From positions 1-64,000 of the forward strand of contig RXJD01000021.1 of the NCBI GenBank assembly GCA_003987775.1: DNA of 64,000 nt, in the 5' to 3' direction. This document shows positions 29,301 to 37,748 of the stretch, one piece after another (the first letter of the stretch is position 1; the number at the start of each line of letters is the position of its first letter). The notes under the pieces were generated by a model. That model made no database searches, was not told the DNA's origin, and saw nothing but the letters and a program-made list of their open reading frames with translations. Source of the DNA: Mycobacterium sp. (lineage in GTDB: Bacteria; Actinomycetota; Actinomycetes; Mycobacteriales; Mycobacteriaceae). The position numbers and the translations under genes were made by a program.

Positions 29301-30239
29301 GGCACCTCCTGCGGCGATCCCTGCGGTCAACAACGCCTCGAGTGTGACGAAATTCGACCAGCGCGCCAGATAGTCGGTGCCGTACTGTTCGCGTTCGTTA
29401 AGAAAGTCCCGCTCAGCAGGACCGCGAAAGGGGGTAGTTGCACGCGCAAACAGCGCGCGCCTGCTGTGAATAGCGACCACCGGGGTGTCGGAAAGTCCGA
29501 TATTGGCCAACTCGGTGCGAATGTTGTCGCTGTGCTGACGGACTGGCTCCGAGATATTTTGCCGCGCAGCCTGATTAGGCACCTTAGCCGGATGGCGCCA
29601 GCGCAGGTTTCGAATATTGAGCACCGCAATGGTGGGCTTGCCGTAGTGGCGCACCCAGTTGGCGACCTTGGAGAACTCGCTGGCCTGCTGGCTCTGGCTG
29701 TCGAAGCACAAGAGCACGACGTCAGCGATTTCGACCGCCCGACGCGCGGTGGCCTCCAGGTCTTCACGGCTCTTTCGGCCGCCCCAACCGTTGATGCCAG
29801 GAGTGTCGTAGAGCTTGCACCCGCGCCAGGTCACCGAGTGAATTTCGGTCGTCCAGTCGCTGTCGCCCGGCGACACATCACGCCCGTCCAACTCGCCGAA
29901 GGCGGAGAGCAATGTGCTCTTGCCTGCCCCGGTGCGGCCGAAGAAGGCGACGTTGAACGTCGACAGCACATCGCGTTGTTCGGAGAGGTGAGCGCGGATC
30001 TTCTCAGCAAAAGCGTCAGTCGCATTCGCAGCTTTCTGAATCAGAGGAGCCAACCCAGTGGCAGTAGGTAGCGAAATCGCGTAGGAGTCGATCGCGGCCT
30101 CGCCCAGCTCATCGAGCAGGTTGATTTCTTCGTGCCCCGCCGCGAGCGCGCTCGCGATGGCACGGTCGAAGTCCGTGTACTCAATACCCTCTTGCAACAA
30201 CATTCCCCCGTCGATCACACCGCTCTGTATGCGGCCCAC
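26379..30239 (-). CDS. Tandem dynamin-like GTPase (two GTPase domains in one protein)
   Basis: This 1286-residue protein holds two dynamin-type modules. The first has P-loop GRTGAGKST (101-109), DTPG in KLYDTPGINGWGG, and an unusual G4 (VLNIRN). The second has P-loop GDFSAGKSS (~765), DTPG in DILDTPGFQSG and G4 FFINRCDE. Between them (~505-550) is a Gly/Ala-rich hydrophobic pair of segments (TAAIGAVALANSW; GGIVVAGIGIASSVLSIVGG), likely a membrane-inserting hairpin. The start is unsure: GTG 30239, or ATG 30203 twelve codons in. It is translationally coupled to the 540-residue GTPase. This is the fused LeoBC-like layout, so membrane surveillance during phage infection is a reasonable inference. 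Confidence 0.78.
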   Translation of the reverse strand: MGRIQSGVIDGGMLLQEGIEYTDFDRAIASALAAGHEEINLLDELGEAAIDSYAISLPTATGLAPLIQKAANATDAFAEKIRAHLSEQRDVLSTFNVAFFGRTGAGKSTLLSAFGELDGRDVSPGDSDWTTEIHSVTWRGCKLYDTPGINGWGGRKSREDLEATARRAVEIADVVLLCFDSQSQQASEFSKVANWVRHYGKPTIAVLNIRNLRWRHPAKVPNQAARQNISEPVRQHSDNIRTELANIGLSDTPVVAIHSRRALFARATTPFRGPAERDFLNEREQYGTDYLARWSNFVTLEALLTAGIAAGGAQLRLTSLREGMRAILRDEVSMLEALEKRLVERFDEVDRAISRHLQVLGYLEVDERAIYLHDDEWSGDLLTIAESARGRPYLAPADGTFARYLRNLLKPHLSVPRGEALKRFKRLERRAFDDQQDVDKETFVREVFDEHGIADALERVWTDSTSFLARELDMAAGELRHRNLSTDRESSDIGGAAGSGSQAFEAAFRGGGLLTGVTAAIGAVALANSWNPIGWAGGIVVAGIGIASSVLSIVGGRQGESAERQRAEAHARAAYAGRTAIRTTFDGIEKDFAIDARSVAWKQAAPGVKLLLREIVVLVRLRQQIALIAVQLDAKAERIIKTPSVDILEVAQLALLNDTSAARRDRQNLQRVLLGEDWFDVLTTPGDTNTDDNRMFVDACRARHDADVGRLRRALTDALASPDITRVADWTQLLADEAKRDAGFRAASVAATPPRGALPSVAVAGDFSAGKSSFIKRLLAEVDGDVPETLNIRADPTTDDVYVYRLGSIDILDTPGFQSGRSGHDEKAVSATTNAALVIVLFHVNLLIGDTDRLEGVVKGTEHAPGKWPRMLFFINRCDELGVDPHHGVDEYFNRRDRKAAELRAALSSRRIDVGTDHIHGIAADPFSAVGRQLPATRGAYDANRAWDGVDAFLEALRSLSPSDIAQANVLAALDNAAAELLHLRTGTRAEYESNRVEADKRSSLITTLDACLEEAQHLSQTLEHSLSETVSRHTAEAIRIMREVARGDEERLAKAMASWNSSELHAETDVFLASAVEEIGEWSAVHESAINRELAAMKFDQKLGTPVADEGNDENAPRDTIGDITAVGEFMTKSAQKLASGAGTRDAVYGIGKGLGKNFKPWGAVKLGRTVARAGVVLQAAAVAWDVLDWVRTEAKRSSWDETITAAVESVEQESADRVADFLRGEDAPVAYLEERRAEISAIRDDHQNQLVLAKYESSRSERRLEAVAALLEAFDDLRKEAEPS

Positions 30240-30497
30240 CCATCAGGACGCTAGCTCAGAGCTCCGACAGCAATGCGACAGTTTGTAACGGCAGTCGAAA
30301 ACTGAGCAGTTGCTGGCAAGGTGATGCGTCGTCCAACGTCTCGTTCTCCCGGTGGGGTCACACTTGGGCGAAGCCACCATCGCCTCAGCGAGATCGACGG
30401 CATCGTGCACGCCGACGTGAACTGTCGTCGCGGAACACCACATCGCGGCGCCCTACCAAACCTGCGGAGAACACTGGGAAAGGTGTGAGGAACTGTT
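30240..30497. other. Spacer between the DUF262 remnant and the GTPase operon
   Basis: About 258 bp. A Cys-rich frame of 66 codons on the minus strand (30443 down to 30243) ends here but resembles nothing known and has no good ribosome site. The promoter of the GTPase operon should lie in this stretch. Confidence 0.3.
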
Positions 30498-32084
30498 TTA
30501 CTCCTCTGATTCGAGGACGGCCTCCTCATCGCCTTCTCCTTCGTTGTCTACCGCCAGGGCTTGAGAGTCGACCTCTTGCGGGATGACGCGTTTGTTAAGT
30601 TCCTTGCTGATTCGTTCAGCTCGTCGCTCGAGAAAATGGTCGTAATCGTCATTTTGAATGTCCGCCCAAAAGCTGTCGGGCATCAGGTGCGACTTCAGGG
30701 TCTGCGACATGTCCGGGTTTGACTACTCGAACTCTTGCATGTATTTCAGGGGGGAGCGTGCCCTGATCTGGTTCTTATTCAGGTGGGCATCGATCATCGT
30801 GATGTTGAAGACGCTGTTGGCCTTTGAATCGGGCACCCCAGTTTTGTTCAGGTGGGCCCGCGGGAAAAAATGGTAGTAGTTGCGGCTATTGGAGCGTTTG
30901 AGTGCGTCGTTCTCGATGGCGACAATCCCGTTGTTATCGAAGGATCGTGGCTGAAACGAGGCATAGATGCAGAGGATAGCTTTGACAAACGCCCGCGACG
31001 GCGCGAACCGACCGCTTGCCAGCAGAAAATCAGGATCGATTCGAGTAGGCCATTTGTAGGTGGGTGCCTTGCGCTTAAGTATCTTGTCGATCTTTGTGAG
31101 ATCAGCCGTCACCCTGCTTTCGAAGCTGGATGAGTATCTGCCACCAAGGCTGCAACGCCAGAAGAAGTCAGTAAGCAGTCGGGCTTGGTCGACCGTAGGC
31201 TTCTTGCCGCCGTTTTTATGGAAGAAGTATGCGAATGGAATCACCAAGCCACCGTACGGGAGCAGCTGGGAAACTCGCACCCCGTATACGGCCTTGAAAT
31301 GGTCAATGGACTGGTCGATCGCATCTGCGACGGGATCCCAAAGCCGGATTACGGTCGCTTTGTCGAGTTTGAGAATCGCCTGACGCCGGCAATCGCCCTT
31401 CGCTAGCAGTGCAATCACCCGGAGGGGCGTCATCTCCGCGATGTCGTACCCGTGCTTGTTGAGCTTCCCCTTTAGCAGTGCGTATTTGTTCGCCAGGTCA
31501 AACCTGCGCCTTTCGTCATAAGTCTTGGCGACGACGATCTCGAACGGGGTCAGCGGCTTGCCGCCGACGTTGATTCTAGTGAATATCTCTGTGGCCACAT
31601 CGATTTCGGCGTCCCTTACCGAGACAACGGGAAAACTATAGGTCGTGAAGGCATTCACGTAGTACTGAAGCTTAGCGTGGTATTGGCTGTCGAATTTCGT
31701 GGCCAGGGTGAGCAGCTGGCCGCTAAGGAGCTCGGTGAGCGCGATGTACGTCCTATCTTCGTCGGACAGATCGATGGTGACGATGTCATCGTGTTCGTTG
31801 GCGTCGAGGTCGATCCACATTTGCGAGAAGTCATCGACTTTGCCGTTGGCTCGTGTCACCGTGATGCCTTTGACCGAGGCGTAGAGACTGGTCAGACGTT
31901 GTTGGCCGTCGAGTACGTAGTCGAAGTAGTCGCCTCCAGGCTTGTCCTTGAACTTCTTATTGCCAATGCTGCGAACAGTGCGGAGTTGCTCATTAGTGTG
32001 CCAAAAGATGAAGGTGCCGACCGGGTAGCCCTTGACGAGCTGGCTGGATTGTTGGTGGCGACCCCTAATGGCGCGCTCACGACT
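30498..32084 (-). pseudogene. DUF262 (GmrSD-like) gene, 5'-truncated and with an in-frame amber codon
   Basis: Reading leftward, the frame begins right after a TGA shared with the VOC gene, and already reads HQQSSQLVKGYPVGTFIFW, then YVLDGQQRLTSLYAS, the ParB/Srx-like DUF262 core. The usual start of about 40-60 residues before this is missing and no start codon lies upstream. Then come FTRINVGGKPLTPFEIVVAKTYD and a C-terminal HFFPRAHLNK...NSVFNITMI resembling an HNH-type region. At 30723-30725 a TAG interrupts KYMQEFE; the same frame goes on with SNPDMSQTLKSHL and ends at 30498, which fits a family C-terminus. The first ATG (31859) would omit DGQQRL. I read it as a decayed defence gene. Confidence 0.75.
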
Positions 32085-32537
32085 TCACGGCTTCGCCGGC
32101 AAAACGCCCAACCACTCATCCGAAAGCAGTTCCAGCAATTGCCCATCCGGATCCCTCACCATCGCCGCCCCCTCCGACACCGTCCCCTCAACGACACACC
32201 CTCCAAACTCCCCCACCCGCCCCAGTACCGAACGAAGATCCGACACCGAAAACGAAATGTGCGTCAGCCCAACCTGATCCATCACCCGCTCAGGCCCACC
32301 CGATACAGAACGACCCGAGTAATCAAGCAGCTCAAGCACCAACCCATCCCGCACCAGATAAGTCGCGTGCAAGCCCACCGGCCGCTCAAGCTGCAGCAGC
32401 GCAGCAGTCCCCTCCTCCGGCGCATCCAACTCCCACCAGAATTCAAATCCCAGGAGCCCTTCGTAAAACCGGCGCGATGCCACGCGATCCCGCACGCACA
32501 ACCCGACATGGTTGAAAACGACCGGCTGCGAACCCAT
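32085..32537 (-). CDS. VOC (glyoxalase/dioxygenase superfamily) protein
   Basis: This 150-residue protein starts at ATG 32537, sharing bases with the TAA of the upstream M24 gene (TAATG). It has two beta-alpha-beta-beta-beta units: FNHVGLCVRDRVASRRFYEGLLGFEFWWE at the start, split by a Gly-rich loop, and GLTHISFSVSD plus VRDPDGQLLELL at the end. Candidate metal ligands are His10, His at ~93 and the final Glu. VOC proteins include glyoxalases, epimerases and extradiol dioxygenases, so the reaction is not fixed by sequence. Operon placement behind two M24 proteins and beside a P450 suggests a small catabolic pathway. Confidence 0.85.
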   Translation of the reverse strand: MGSQPVVFNHVGLCVRDRVASRRFYEGLLGFEFWWELDAPEEGTAALLQLERPVGLHATYLVRDGLVLELLDYSGRSVSGGPERVMDQVGLTHISFSVSDLRSVLGRVGEFGGCVVEGTVSEGAAMVRDPDGQLLELLSDEWLGVLPAKP

Positions 32538-33703
32538 TACGACCTCCCATACCTCGTCAGCACCACAGGGCCGTCCCCGCTAATCATCAGCGTCTCACGC
32601 TGAAGACACCCACCAATGCCTTCCTCCACCACCCACGACTGGACGCTCAACACCATCCCCTCCTCCAACACCGCATCGCGCCCAAGCCCCAACCCGATCA
32701 CCGGCGGCTCAGCCCCCAGCCCCAACCCGTGAGCAAGCACCACCGACGCCGGGCCTACCCCAAGGCTTTCCCAAGCCCGATACAGATCAGCCCCAACCCC
32801 GCCTGCGCGACAAGCCCCCAACAGCGCGTCCATCCCCGCCACGCAACGCTCAGCCAGAGCCGAACCGCCGCCACCACCACCGCCCGAACCCGAACCGGCC
32901 ACGACCGTCCGCGCCAACCCCGCCTCATACCCCGCATACAGCGCCCCCGGCGCCAACACCACCAACTCCCCATCCCCCACCACCCGATCCGAAGGCACGT
33001 GACGGAACCCGACGGAGTCACCAGAAACGAAACACACACTCTCCGACGGCGGCACCGGCGCCCCCAACCGCGCCACATGCTCGGAGTAAACCCCCAGCAA
33101 TTCCCGTTCCGAAACCCCCGGACCCAAAGCCGAAGCCATAACACTCAACGCCGATTCCGAAATCGCCGTCGCCACTTCAAGACACGTAATCTCCGCGTCC
33201 GTCTTCACCCGCCGGCAAGCCTCAACCACCGCTCCCCCGTCGACGAGCTCCGCACCCGAAGCCAGCGACGCAATCATCGCCCCGGACGTCGCCGTCAACC
33301 CATCCGTGCCGATCCGCCGCGACTCCCCCAGTCCCGGAATGGAAGCCACCGAGCGCATGAGATTCGACGGGTTCCAGCTCAGCGGATACAGGTCCTCGCG
33401 CTCGATCTCCGGCGGCACCCCTTCGTCCCACGTCGAGAGCAGATGCACCCGCCCGGTCGAGCGCACCACCACACACACCGGCGCGAATGGCAAAACCCCG
33501 GCCCGGCCCAACAACCGAGCGCCGCACACGTAGTGCACATTGCCGGCGCCACCGAGAATCAACGCGTCAAGCCCAGCAGAGTCCATGCCGGCGAACACCT
33601 TTGCCCGCCGCTCAGCCCGCAAAGCAGCGAAGTCAACCCGACACGAGTCCTCCAAAGCCATGACGCCAACGCGCACACCGGAATCCCGCGCCACCGGACT
33701 CAT
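32537..33703 (-). CDS. M24 peptidase-fold protein, probably without metal centre
   Basis: ATG 33703 overlaps the stop of the upstream M24 gene (ATGA) and gives 388 residues; an earlier in-frame start at 33751 runs into that gene. The creatinase N-terminal domain and the pita-bread domain are both recognisable. In active relatives the metal ligands are D, D, H, E, E. Here the first two positions read LAPGALYAGYEAGLARTV, so both Asp are replaced, while AHGLGLG, EEGMVLS and QRETLM keep His and Glu-like positions. It is therefore probably a pseudo-enzyme or a metal-independent hydrolase such as creatinase. It may pair with the intact paralogue next door. Confidence 0.8.
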   Translation of the reverse strand: MSPVARDSGVRVGVMALEDSCRVDFAALRAERRAKVFAGMDSAGLDALILGGAGNVHYVCGARLLGRAGVLPFAPVCVVVRSTGRVHLLSTWDEGVPPEIEREDLYPLSWNPSNLMRSVASIPGLGESRRIGTDGLTATSGAMIASLASGAELVDGGAVVEACRRVKTDAEITCLEVATAISESALSVMASALGPGVSERELLGVYSEHVARLGAPVPPSESVCFVSGDSVGFRHVPSDRVVGDGELVVLAPGALYAGYEAGLARTVVAGSGSGGGGGGGSALAERCVAGMDALLGACRAGGVGADLYRAWESLGVGPASVVLAHGLGLGAEPPVIGLGLGRDAVLEEGMVLSVQSWVVEEGIGGCLQRETLMISGDGPVVLTRYGRS

Positions 33704-34872
33704 GCCGAAGCCCCATACGGCGAATACGAAGAGCCGCTCAACTTCACCCACCCGTTATCCGTCACGGCCACAATGTCTTCCGCGCGATATCCCGCCGACC
33801 CCTCATCCCAGATCACCGGCTCAAACACCATCACCATCCCTGGCTCCACCACCAGCCGAGAATCAAAATCCTCGCCGAGGTCCGTCCCGATCAACGGCAT
33901 CTCCGCGCTATCGGTCCCCACTCCGTGCGCCAGATAGAAATGCTCGATCCACGGCCGCACCCCGTCATTGGCCGCCACCGCAACCTTGCACAACTCCAAA
34001 CCAGAAATCCCTGGGCGCAACACGTCCAGGCACGCGTCGACCACCCCACGCCACCGCCGAAACTGCCCATGCTGCATGGCATCCAAACCAGACCCCACCA
34101 CCCAGGTCCGCCCGTAGTCCGAGGCATACCCCTCGTACATGATCCCGGCGTCCACCCAGATCACATCGCCGTACCGCAGAAACCGATCCGACGTCACCGT
34201 CGGATACGCCAGATCACCATGCACCGTCCACGGCCCCAACGAACGAGACGGAGCCATCACCTGCCAGATCGGATCGATCCCGCCCGCCGACGCCCCCAAC
34301 TCGAACACCCGCCGCAGAAACGCCGCACTCAAGTCAACCTGCCGAACCCCCGGCCGAAGCAAAGCCAGCGCATCCTCCATCGCCAGCTCATTCAGCAACT
34401 GCGCGTGCCGAATACACGCCACCTCGTCGACCGTCTTCAACACCCGCGCCGAGCCCAACACCCCCGACGCGTCCACCCACTCATAGCCCGTCAGCCCTCG
34501 AAACATGGCGTGCGACAAGTGGTCAATGCCCAGCCGAGCGCCAGCGCCAAACAATGAGGCCAGCTCCGAACCGAACGCCCCATCGTCGAGGTCCGGAAAC
34601 AACGGCCCATGCACCACCACATCGTCAGGGGCACCGTCCGCGAACATCGTGAACAGATGCGGCGCCGACTCCCCCGCGACCACCACCGCCACGGGACGCA
34701 ACAACGCCGCCGTGTCACCGTCCATCGACGGCGTCAACGCACCTGTCGCATACGACACCGCGCTGGACCCGAGCAATACCAACCCGTCCAAGCCGGCAGA
34801 AGCCAAACCGACCTGCAACCGAGCGAAACGTTCCCGGCGCATGCGAGCCAGATCGGGCAGCGCCGGGATCAC
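33700..34872 (-). CDS. M24 family metallopeptidase (Xaa-Pro dipeptidase-like)
   Basis: I prefer GTG 34872 (VIPALPDLARMRRERF), giving 390 residues, about the length of its paralogue; the frame is open to 35016. The N-terminal creatinase domain is followed by the catalytic fold with all five ligand positions: WVDAGIMYEGYASDYGRT (two Asp), LAHGVGTDSAE (His), VEPGMVMVFEP (Glu) and GYRAEDIV (Glu). It should bind two divalent metals and cleave Xaa-Pro or a related amide. It is the first gene of a tightly coupled M24-M24-VOC operon, divergent from a P450. The substrate may be a modified amide rather than a peptide. Confidence 0.82.
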   Translation of the reverse strand: MIPALPDLARMRRERFARLQVGLASAGLDGLVLLGSSAVSYATGALTPSMDGDTAALLRPVAVVVAGESAPHLFTMFADGAPDDVVVHGPLFPDLDDGAFGSELASLFGAGARLGIDHLSHAMFRGLTGYEWVDASGVLGSARVLKTVDEVACIRHAQLLNELAMEDALALLRPGVRQVDLSAAFLRRVFELGASAGGIDPIWQVMAPSRSLGPWTVHGDLAYPTVTSDRFLRYGDVIWVDAGIMYEGYASDYGRTWVVGSGLDAMQHGQFRRWRGVVDACLDVLRPGISGLELCKVAVAANDGVRPWIEHFYLAHGVGTDSAEMPLIGTDLGEDFDSRLVVEPGMVMVFEPVIWDEGSAGYRAEDIVAVTDNGWVKLSGSSYSPYGASA

Positions 34873-35022
34873 CTGCCCGCCGATCGTCGCCCCAGCCGCC
34901 CAGTCCTCGATGGCCCCACACCTCTCTAGCGCGTAATAATGCAAAGATAGCGTAAAAAGCGCTGTGCGCTCCGCCGCGCACCCTCCGCCGACCCCGACGC
35001 GCACACTGAGAGGCACCGACTA
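34873..35022. promoter_or_regulatory. Divergent promoter region of the M24 operon and P450
   Basis: About 150 bp between the preferred starts. It contains the AT-rich stretch TAATAATGCAAAGATAGCG (34936-34954) in otherwise GC-rich sequence, suitable for overlapping -10 regions, and GAGAGGC (35009-35015) as ribosome site of the P450. No perfect palindrome was seen. Confidence 0.4.
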
Positions 35023-36270
35023 GTGACAGCCCGGCCCGACATCCCACCCGAGATCATCGTCGACTTCGACCACCACTCCGACGAGTTCAACCTCAACGAA
35101 CTCGCCATCAACGCCGAGCTGAGAAGAAAATGCCCGGTCGCCTGGAACACCAACTACGGCGGATTTTGGTACCTCTCCAGCTACGACGCGGTGCGGGAAA
35201 CCGCCCGAGACGGCGACGCTTTCGCGCACAAATACGAGCCGAACGCCGAAGACGGCATCGACTACCAGGGTGAGATGGGCGTCCCGCGCCCCGACGGCCA
35301 ACCCGCCCTCGGGATCGGCGAAATCGACGGCCCTTACCACCAGGCCCTGCGACACGCCCTGGCCCCGTTCTTCTCCCCCGGCGCAGTCGAGAAACTGCGG
35401 CCGTTCATGGAAGAGAAGGCGCACGAGTTCCTCAACAGACACATCACCGAAGGGCACATGGACCTGGTGCTCGACTTCGCCAGCCCCGTCCCGGCCATCC
35501 TCACCATGAAGCTGATGGGCCTGCCCTACGACAACTGGCACCTCTACGCCAACCTCTTCCACGCCGTCATGGCCGTCCCCCAGGACAGCCCCGAATACGC
35601 CACGGCCATCGCCGCAGTCCCGGAGATGATGCAGGGCGTCCTCGAATACGCGGCCCTGCGACGAGGCGACCCGAAAGAAGATCTCACCAGCTTCCTCCTC
35701 CAGTTCGAGTTCGAGAATCAAAGACTCACCGACGAGCAACTGCTCAACATCATCTGGAACCTCATCGGCGGCGGCGTCGACACCACCACCTCCCAAACCG
35801 CGCTGACCCTGCTGCACCTTGGCACCCACCCACAGCTGCGAGACGAACTGAGACACAACCCCGATCTGTACCGCACCGCCACCGACGAGTTCCTGCGCTA
35901 CTTCTCCGTCAATCAGCAACTCAGCCGCACCGTCACCAAAGACGTCACACTCAATGGCCAACACCTGAAAGCGAACGACAAACTCATCATCAGCTGGCTG
36001 GCCGCCAACCACGACGAGACGGAGTTCGACCGGCCCGACGAAATCGTCTTGGACCGTAACCCCAACCGCCACCTGGCTTTCGGTCTCGGACCCCACCGCT
36101 GCATCGGATCGCACCTGGCCAGAACCATGGCCGAGGTGATGGTCAAGGCCGTCCTCGACCGCATTCCCGACTATGCGGTCGAGGAGGACGGTGTTGCCGT
36201 CTACCTCGGCAACCCCGCCATGACCGGCCTCGGCACGCTGCCCGTCACCTTCGCCCCGAAGGTGGCCTAG
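35023..36270 (+). CDS. Cytochrome P450
   Basis: This 415-residue protein starts at GTG 35023 behind GAGAGGC. It has the P450 marks: I-helix GGGVDTTTS (~245-253) with the acid/alcohol pair shifted to D-T, ExxR in EFLRYF (~288), and the haem loop FGLGPHRCIGSHLAR with the axial Cys (~358). There is no membrane anchor, as usual for bacterial soluble P450s that take electrons from ferredoxins; no ferredoxin gene is adjacent. It is divergent from the M24-M24-VOC operon. The stop codon overlaps the convergent stop of the WS/DGAT gene (CTAG). The substrate is unknown. Confidence 0.9.
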   Translation: MTARPDIPPEIIVDFDHHSDEFNLNELAINAELRRKCPVAWNTNYGGFWYLSSYDAVRETARDGDAFAHKYEPNAEDGIDYQGEMGVPRPDGQPALGIGEIDGPYHQALRHALAPFFSPGAVEKLRPFMEEKAHEFLNRHITEGHMDLVLDFASPVPAILTMKLMGLPYDNWHLYANLFHAVMAVPQDSPEYATAIAAVPEMMQGVLEYAALRRGDPKEDLTSFLLQFEFENQRLTDEQLLNIIWNLIGGGVDTTTSQTALTLLHLGTHPQLRDELRHNPDLYRTATDEFLRYFSVNQQLSRTVTKDVTLNGQHLKANDKLIISWLAANHDETEFDRPDEIVLDRNPNRHLAFGLGPHRCIGSHLARTMAEVMVKAVLDRIPDYAVEEDGVAVYLGNPAMTGLGTLPVTFAPKVA

Positions 36271-37667
36271 GCCAACGCCTTACGTGGCTTCCGGCGTTTG
36301 ACCCGAAGCGCCCTGCCGAGCTCCAACAGCCGCGCCGCCGCGTCCTCGATCCCTGAGGCGAGCGCGTCGAGGTCTGGGGCGGCGTCGTAGTCACCGGTGA
36401 TGCCGAAGACGAAATGCTCGGCATAGCTGACCATCGCGATGCCGGTGCGCAACTGCAGCGCGATCGGCGGCACCGGCAGGATCTCCACTACCCGACGACC
36501 CAGCAGCCGTTGTTCAGCACGCGGACCGGGGACATTAGTCGCTAGCGCCACCACGGCCTTCTGCGGCAGATGACTAAGCAGTCGAACGGCCCACGCCGAG
36601 AACGCGAATGGCACATTCCCGACCACCGAGAGCATCGCACTGCCGCCCTCGCTCTGACCACTTCCCTTGGCGTGCAGCAGCCGCTTGTGCACCAACTCGA
36701 GCTGGGTCACCGGGTCGGCCTCATCGACGGGCAGCAGCGGCAGCATCGCCGACACCTCGTTGTCGGTCAGGTTGAAGTGATTGGTCCCGCGCACCGAGAC
36801 CGGCACCAGCGTGCGCAGCGAGTTGCGTCCGGGCTGCTCCCCGCGGTCCAGCAGCAGTTGCCGGTAGCTGGCGGTGATCGCCGCCAGCGCCACGTCGTTG
36901 ATCGTCACGTCGAACGCGTCGCCGACCTCGTGCAGATCGGCCAACCGGACCCGGGCCGCCCGATAGCGCCGCCGCGTGGTGACCGAGCCACTCAAGGACG
37001 TGTCCGGCGCCGAAGTGAGCATGCTGGCCGTCAGCTCGGCCGCGCCCAGCGCCGCATGTTCGACGGCAGACGCCGCGCTGAGGGCGCCGCGTACCAAGCC
37101 ACTCATCCAACTAACCGGGTTCAGGCTCACCTTCACGTCCCACCACCGCCGCTCCGGCTCCTGGGCACCGTGAATGTCGGTGGCGAAGGACTCGCCACCG
37201 CCCTCGTCGCTGAACTTCGCCATCATCTGGGTGGTCGCGATACCGTCGGCGATGCAGTGGTGCAGCTTGGTCAGCACCGCCCATCGGTCGTCGCTCAAAC
37301 CCTCGATGATGTAGCACTCCCAGAGCGGGCGCTCGCGGTCCAGCCGGCGCTCCATGACATCGGCCACCACGTCGAACAGCTCCACGTCGCCGCCAGGGTG
37401 CGGGACCGCCAGCCGGTGCAGGTGCCGCGAGATATCGAAGTGCGGATCCTGCACCCATTCCGGCGGACCGATGTCGAGCGGGTGGGTCCGCAGCACCTGC
37501 GTACAGCGCGGAATCGATTGCACGCGTTCGGCGAACGCCTCGACGAACTCCTCATGGGTGGGCGGCGGCCCCTCGATGATCGACACCCCGCCGATCGCCA
37601 GGCTCACGTGTGGATCGGAGTCTTCGACTTCAAGGAATGCGGCGTCGAGGGCAGACAGGTGCTCCAT
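36267..37667 (-). CDS. WS/DGAT wax ester synthase / diacylglycerol acyltransferase
   Basis: ATG 37667 (MEHLSALDAAFLEVE) matches the family N-terminus and gives 466 residues; a TTG seven codons earlier is less likely. The catalytic HHxxxDG is present as LHHCIADG near residue 130. The C-terminal WES domain includes NVPFAFSAW and TNVPGPRAEQ. These enzymes transfer acyl groups from acyl-CoA to diacylglycerol or alcohols for storage lipid, and mycobacteria carry many paralogues (Tgs). It is not in an operon; the upstream gene is divergent. Confidence 0.93.
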   Translation of the reverse strand: MEHLSALDAAFLEVEDSDPHVSLAIGGVSIIEGPPPTHEEFVEAFAERVQSIPRCTQVLRTHPLDIGPPEWVQDPHFDISRHLHRLAVPHPGGDVELFDVVADVMERRLDRERPLWECYIIEGLSDDRWAVLTKLHHCIADGIATTQMMAKFSDEGGGESFATDIHGAQEPERRWWDVKVSLNPVSWMSGLVRGALSAASAVEHAALGAAELTASMLTSAPDTSLSGSVTTRRRYRAARVRLADLHEVGDAFDVTINDVALAAITASYRQLLLDRGEQPGRNSLRTLVPVSVRGTNHFNLTDNEVSAMLPLLPVDEADPVTQLELVHKRLLHAKGSGQSEGGSAMLSVVGNVPFAFSAWAVRLLSHLPQKAVVALATNVPGPRAEQRLLGRRVVEILPVPPIALQLRTGIAMVSYAEHFVFGITGDYDAAPDLDALASGIEDAAARLLELGRALRVKRRKPRKALA

Positions 37668-37748
37668 GGCCGCTACTATCCGCCCCAACGGGTGCGCTGG
37701 TGAGAGTCAGAAGTCCTCACCTTCGAGGGCCGAACGAAGGATAGATTG

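Noticed and set aside
30723..31859. Annotating the DUF262 gene as an intact 378-residue protein
   Set aside because: That start lies after the conserved DGQQRL core and the stop lies before the family C-terminus; both ends continue in frame.
36570..37703. Plus-strand frame (~377 codons) opposite the WS/DGAT gene
   Set aside because: Arg/His/Gln-rich antisense translation; the DGAT frame has a full catalytic motif.
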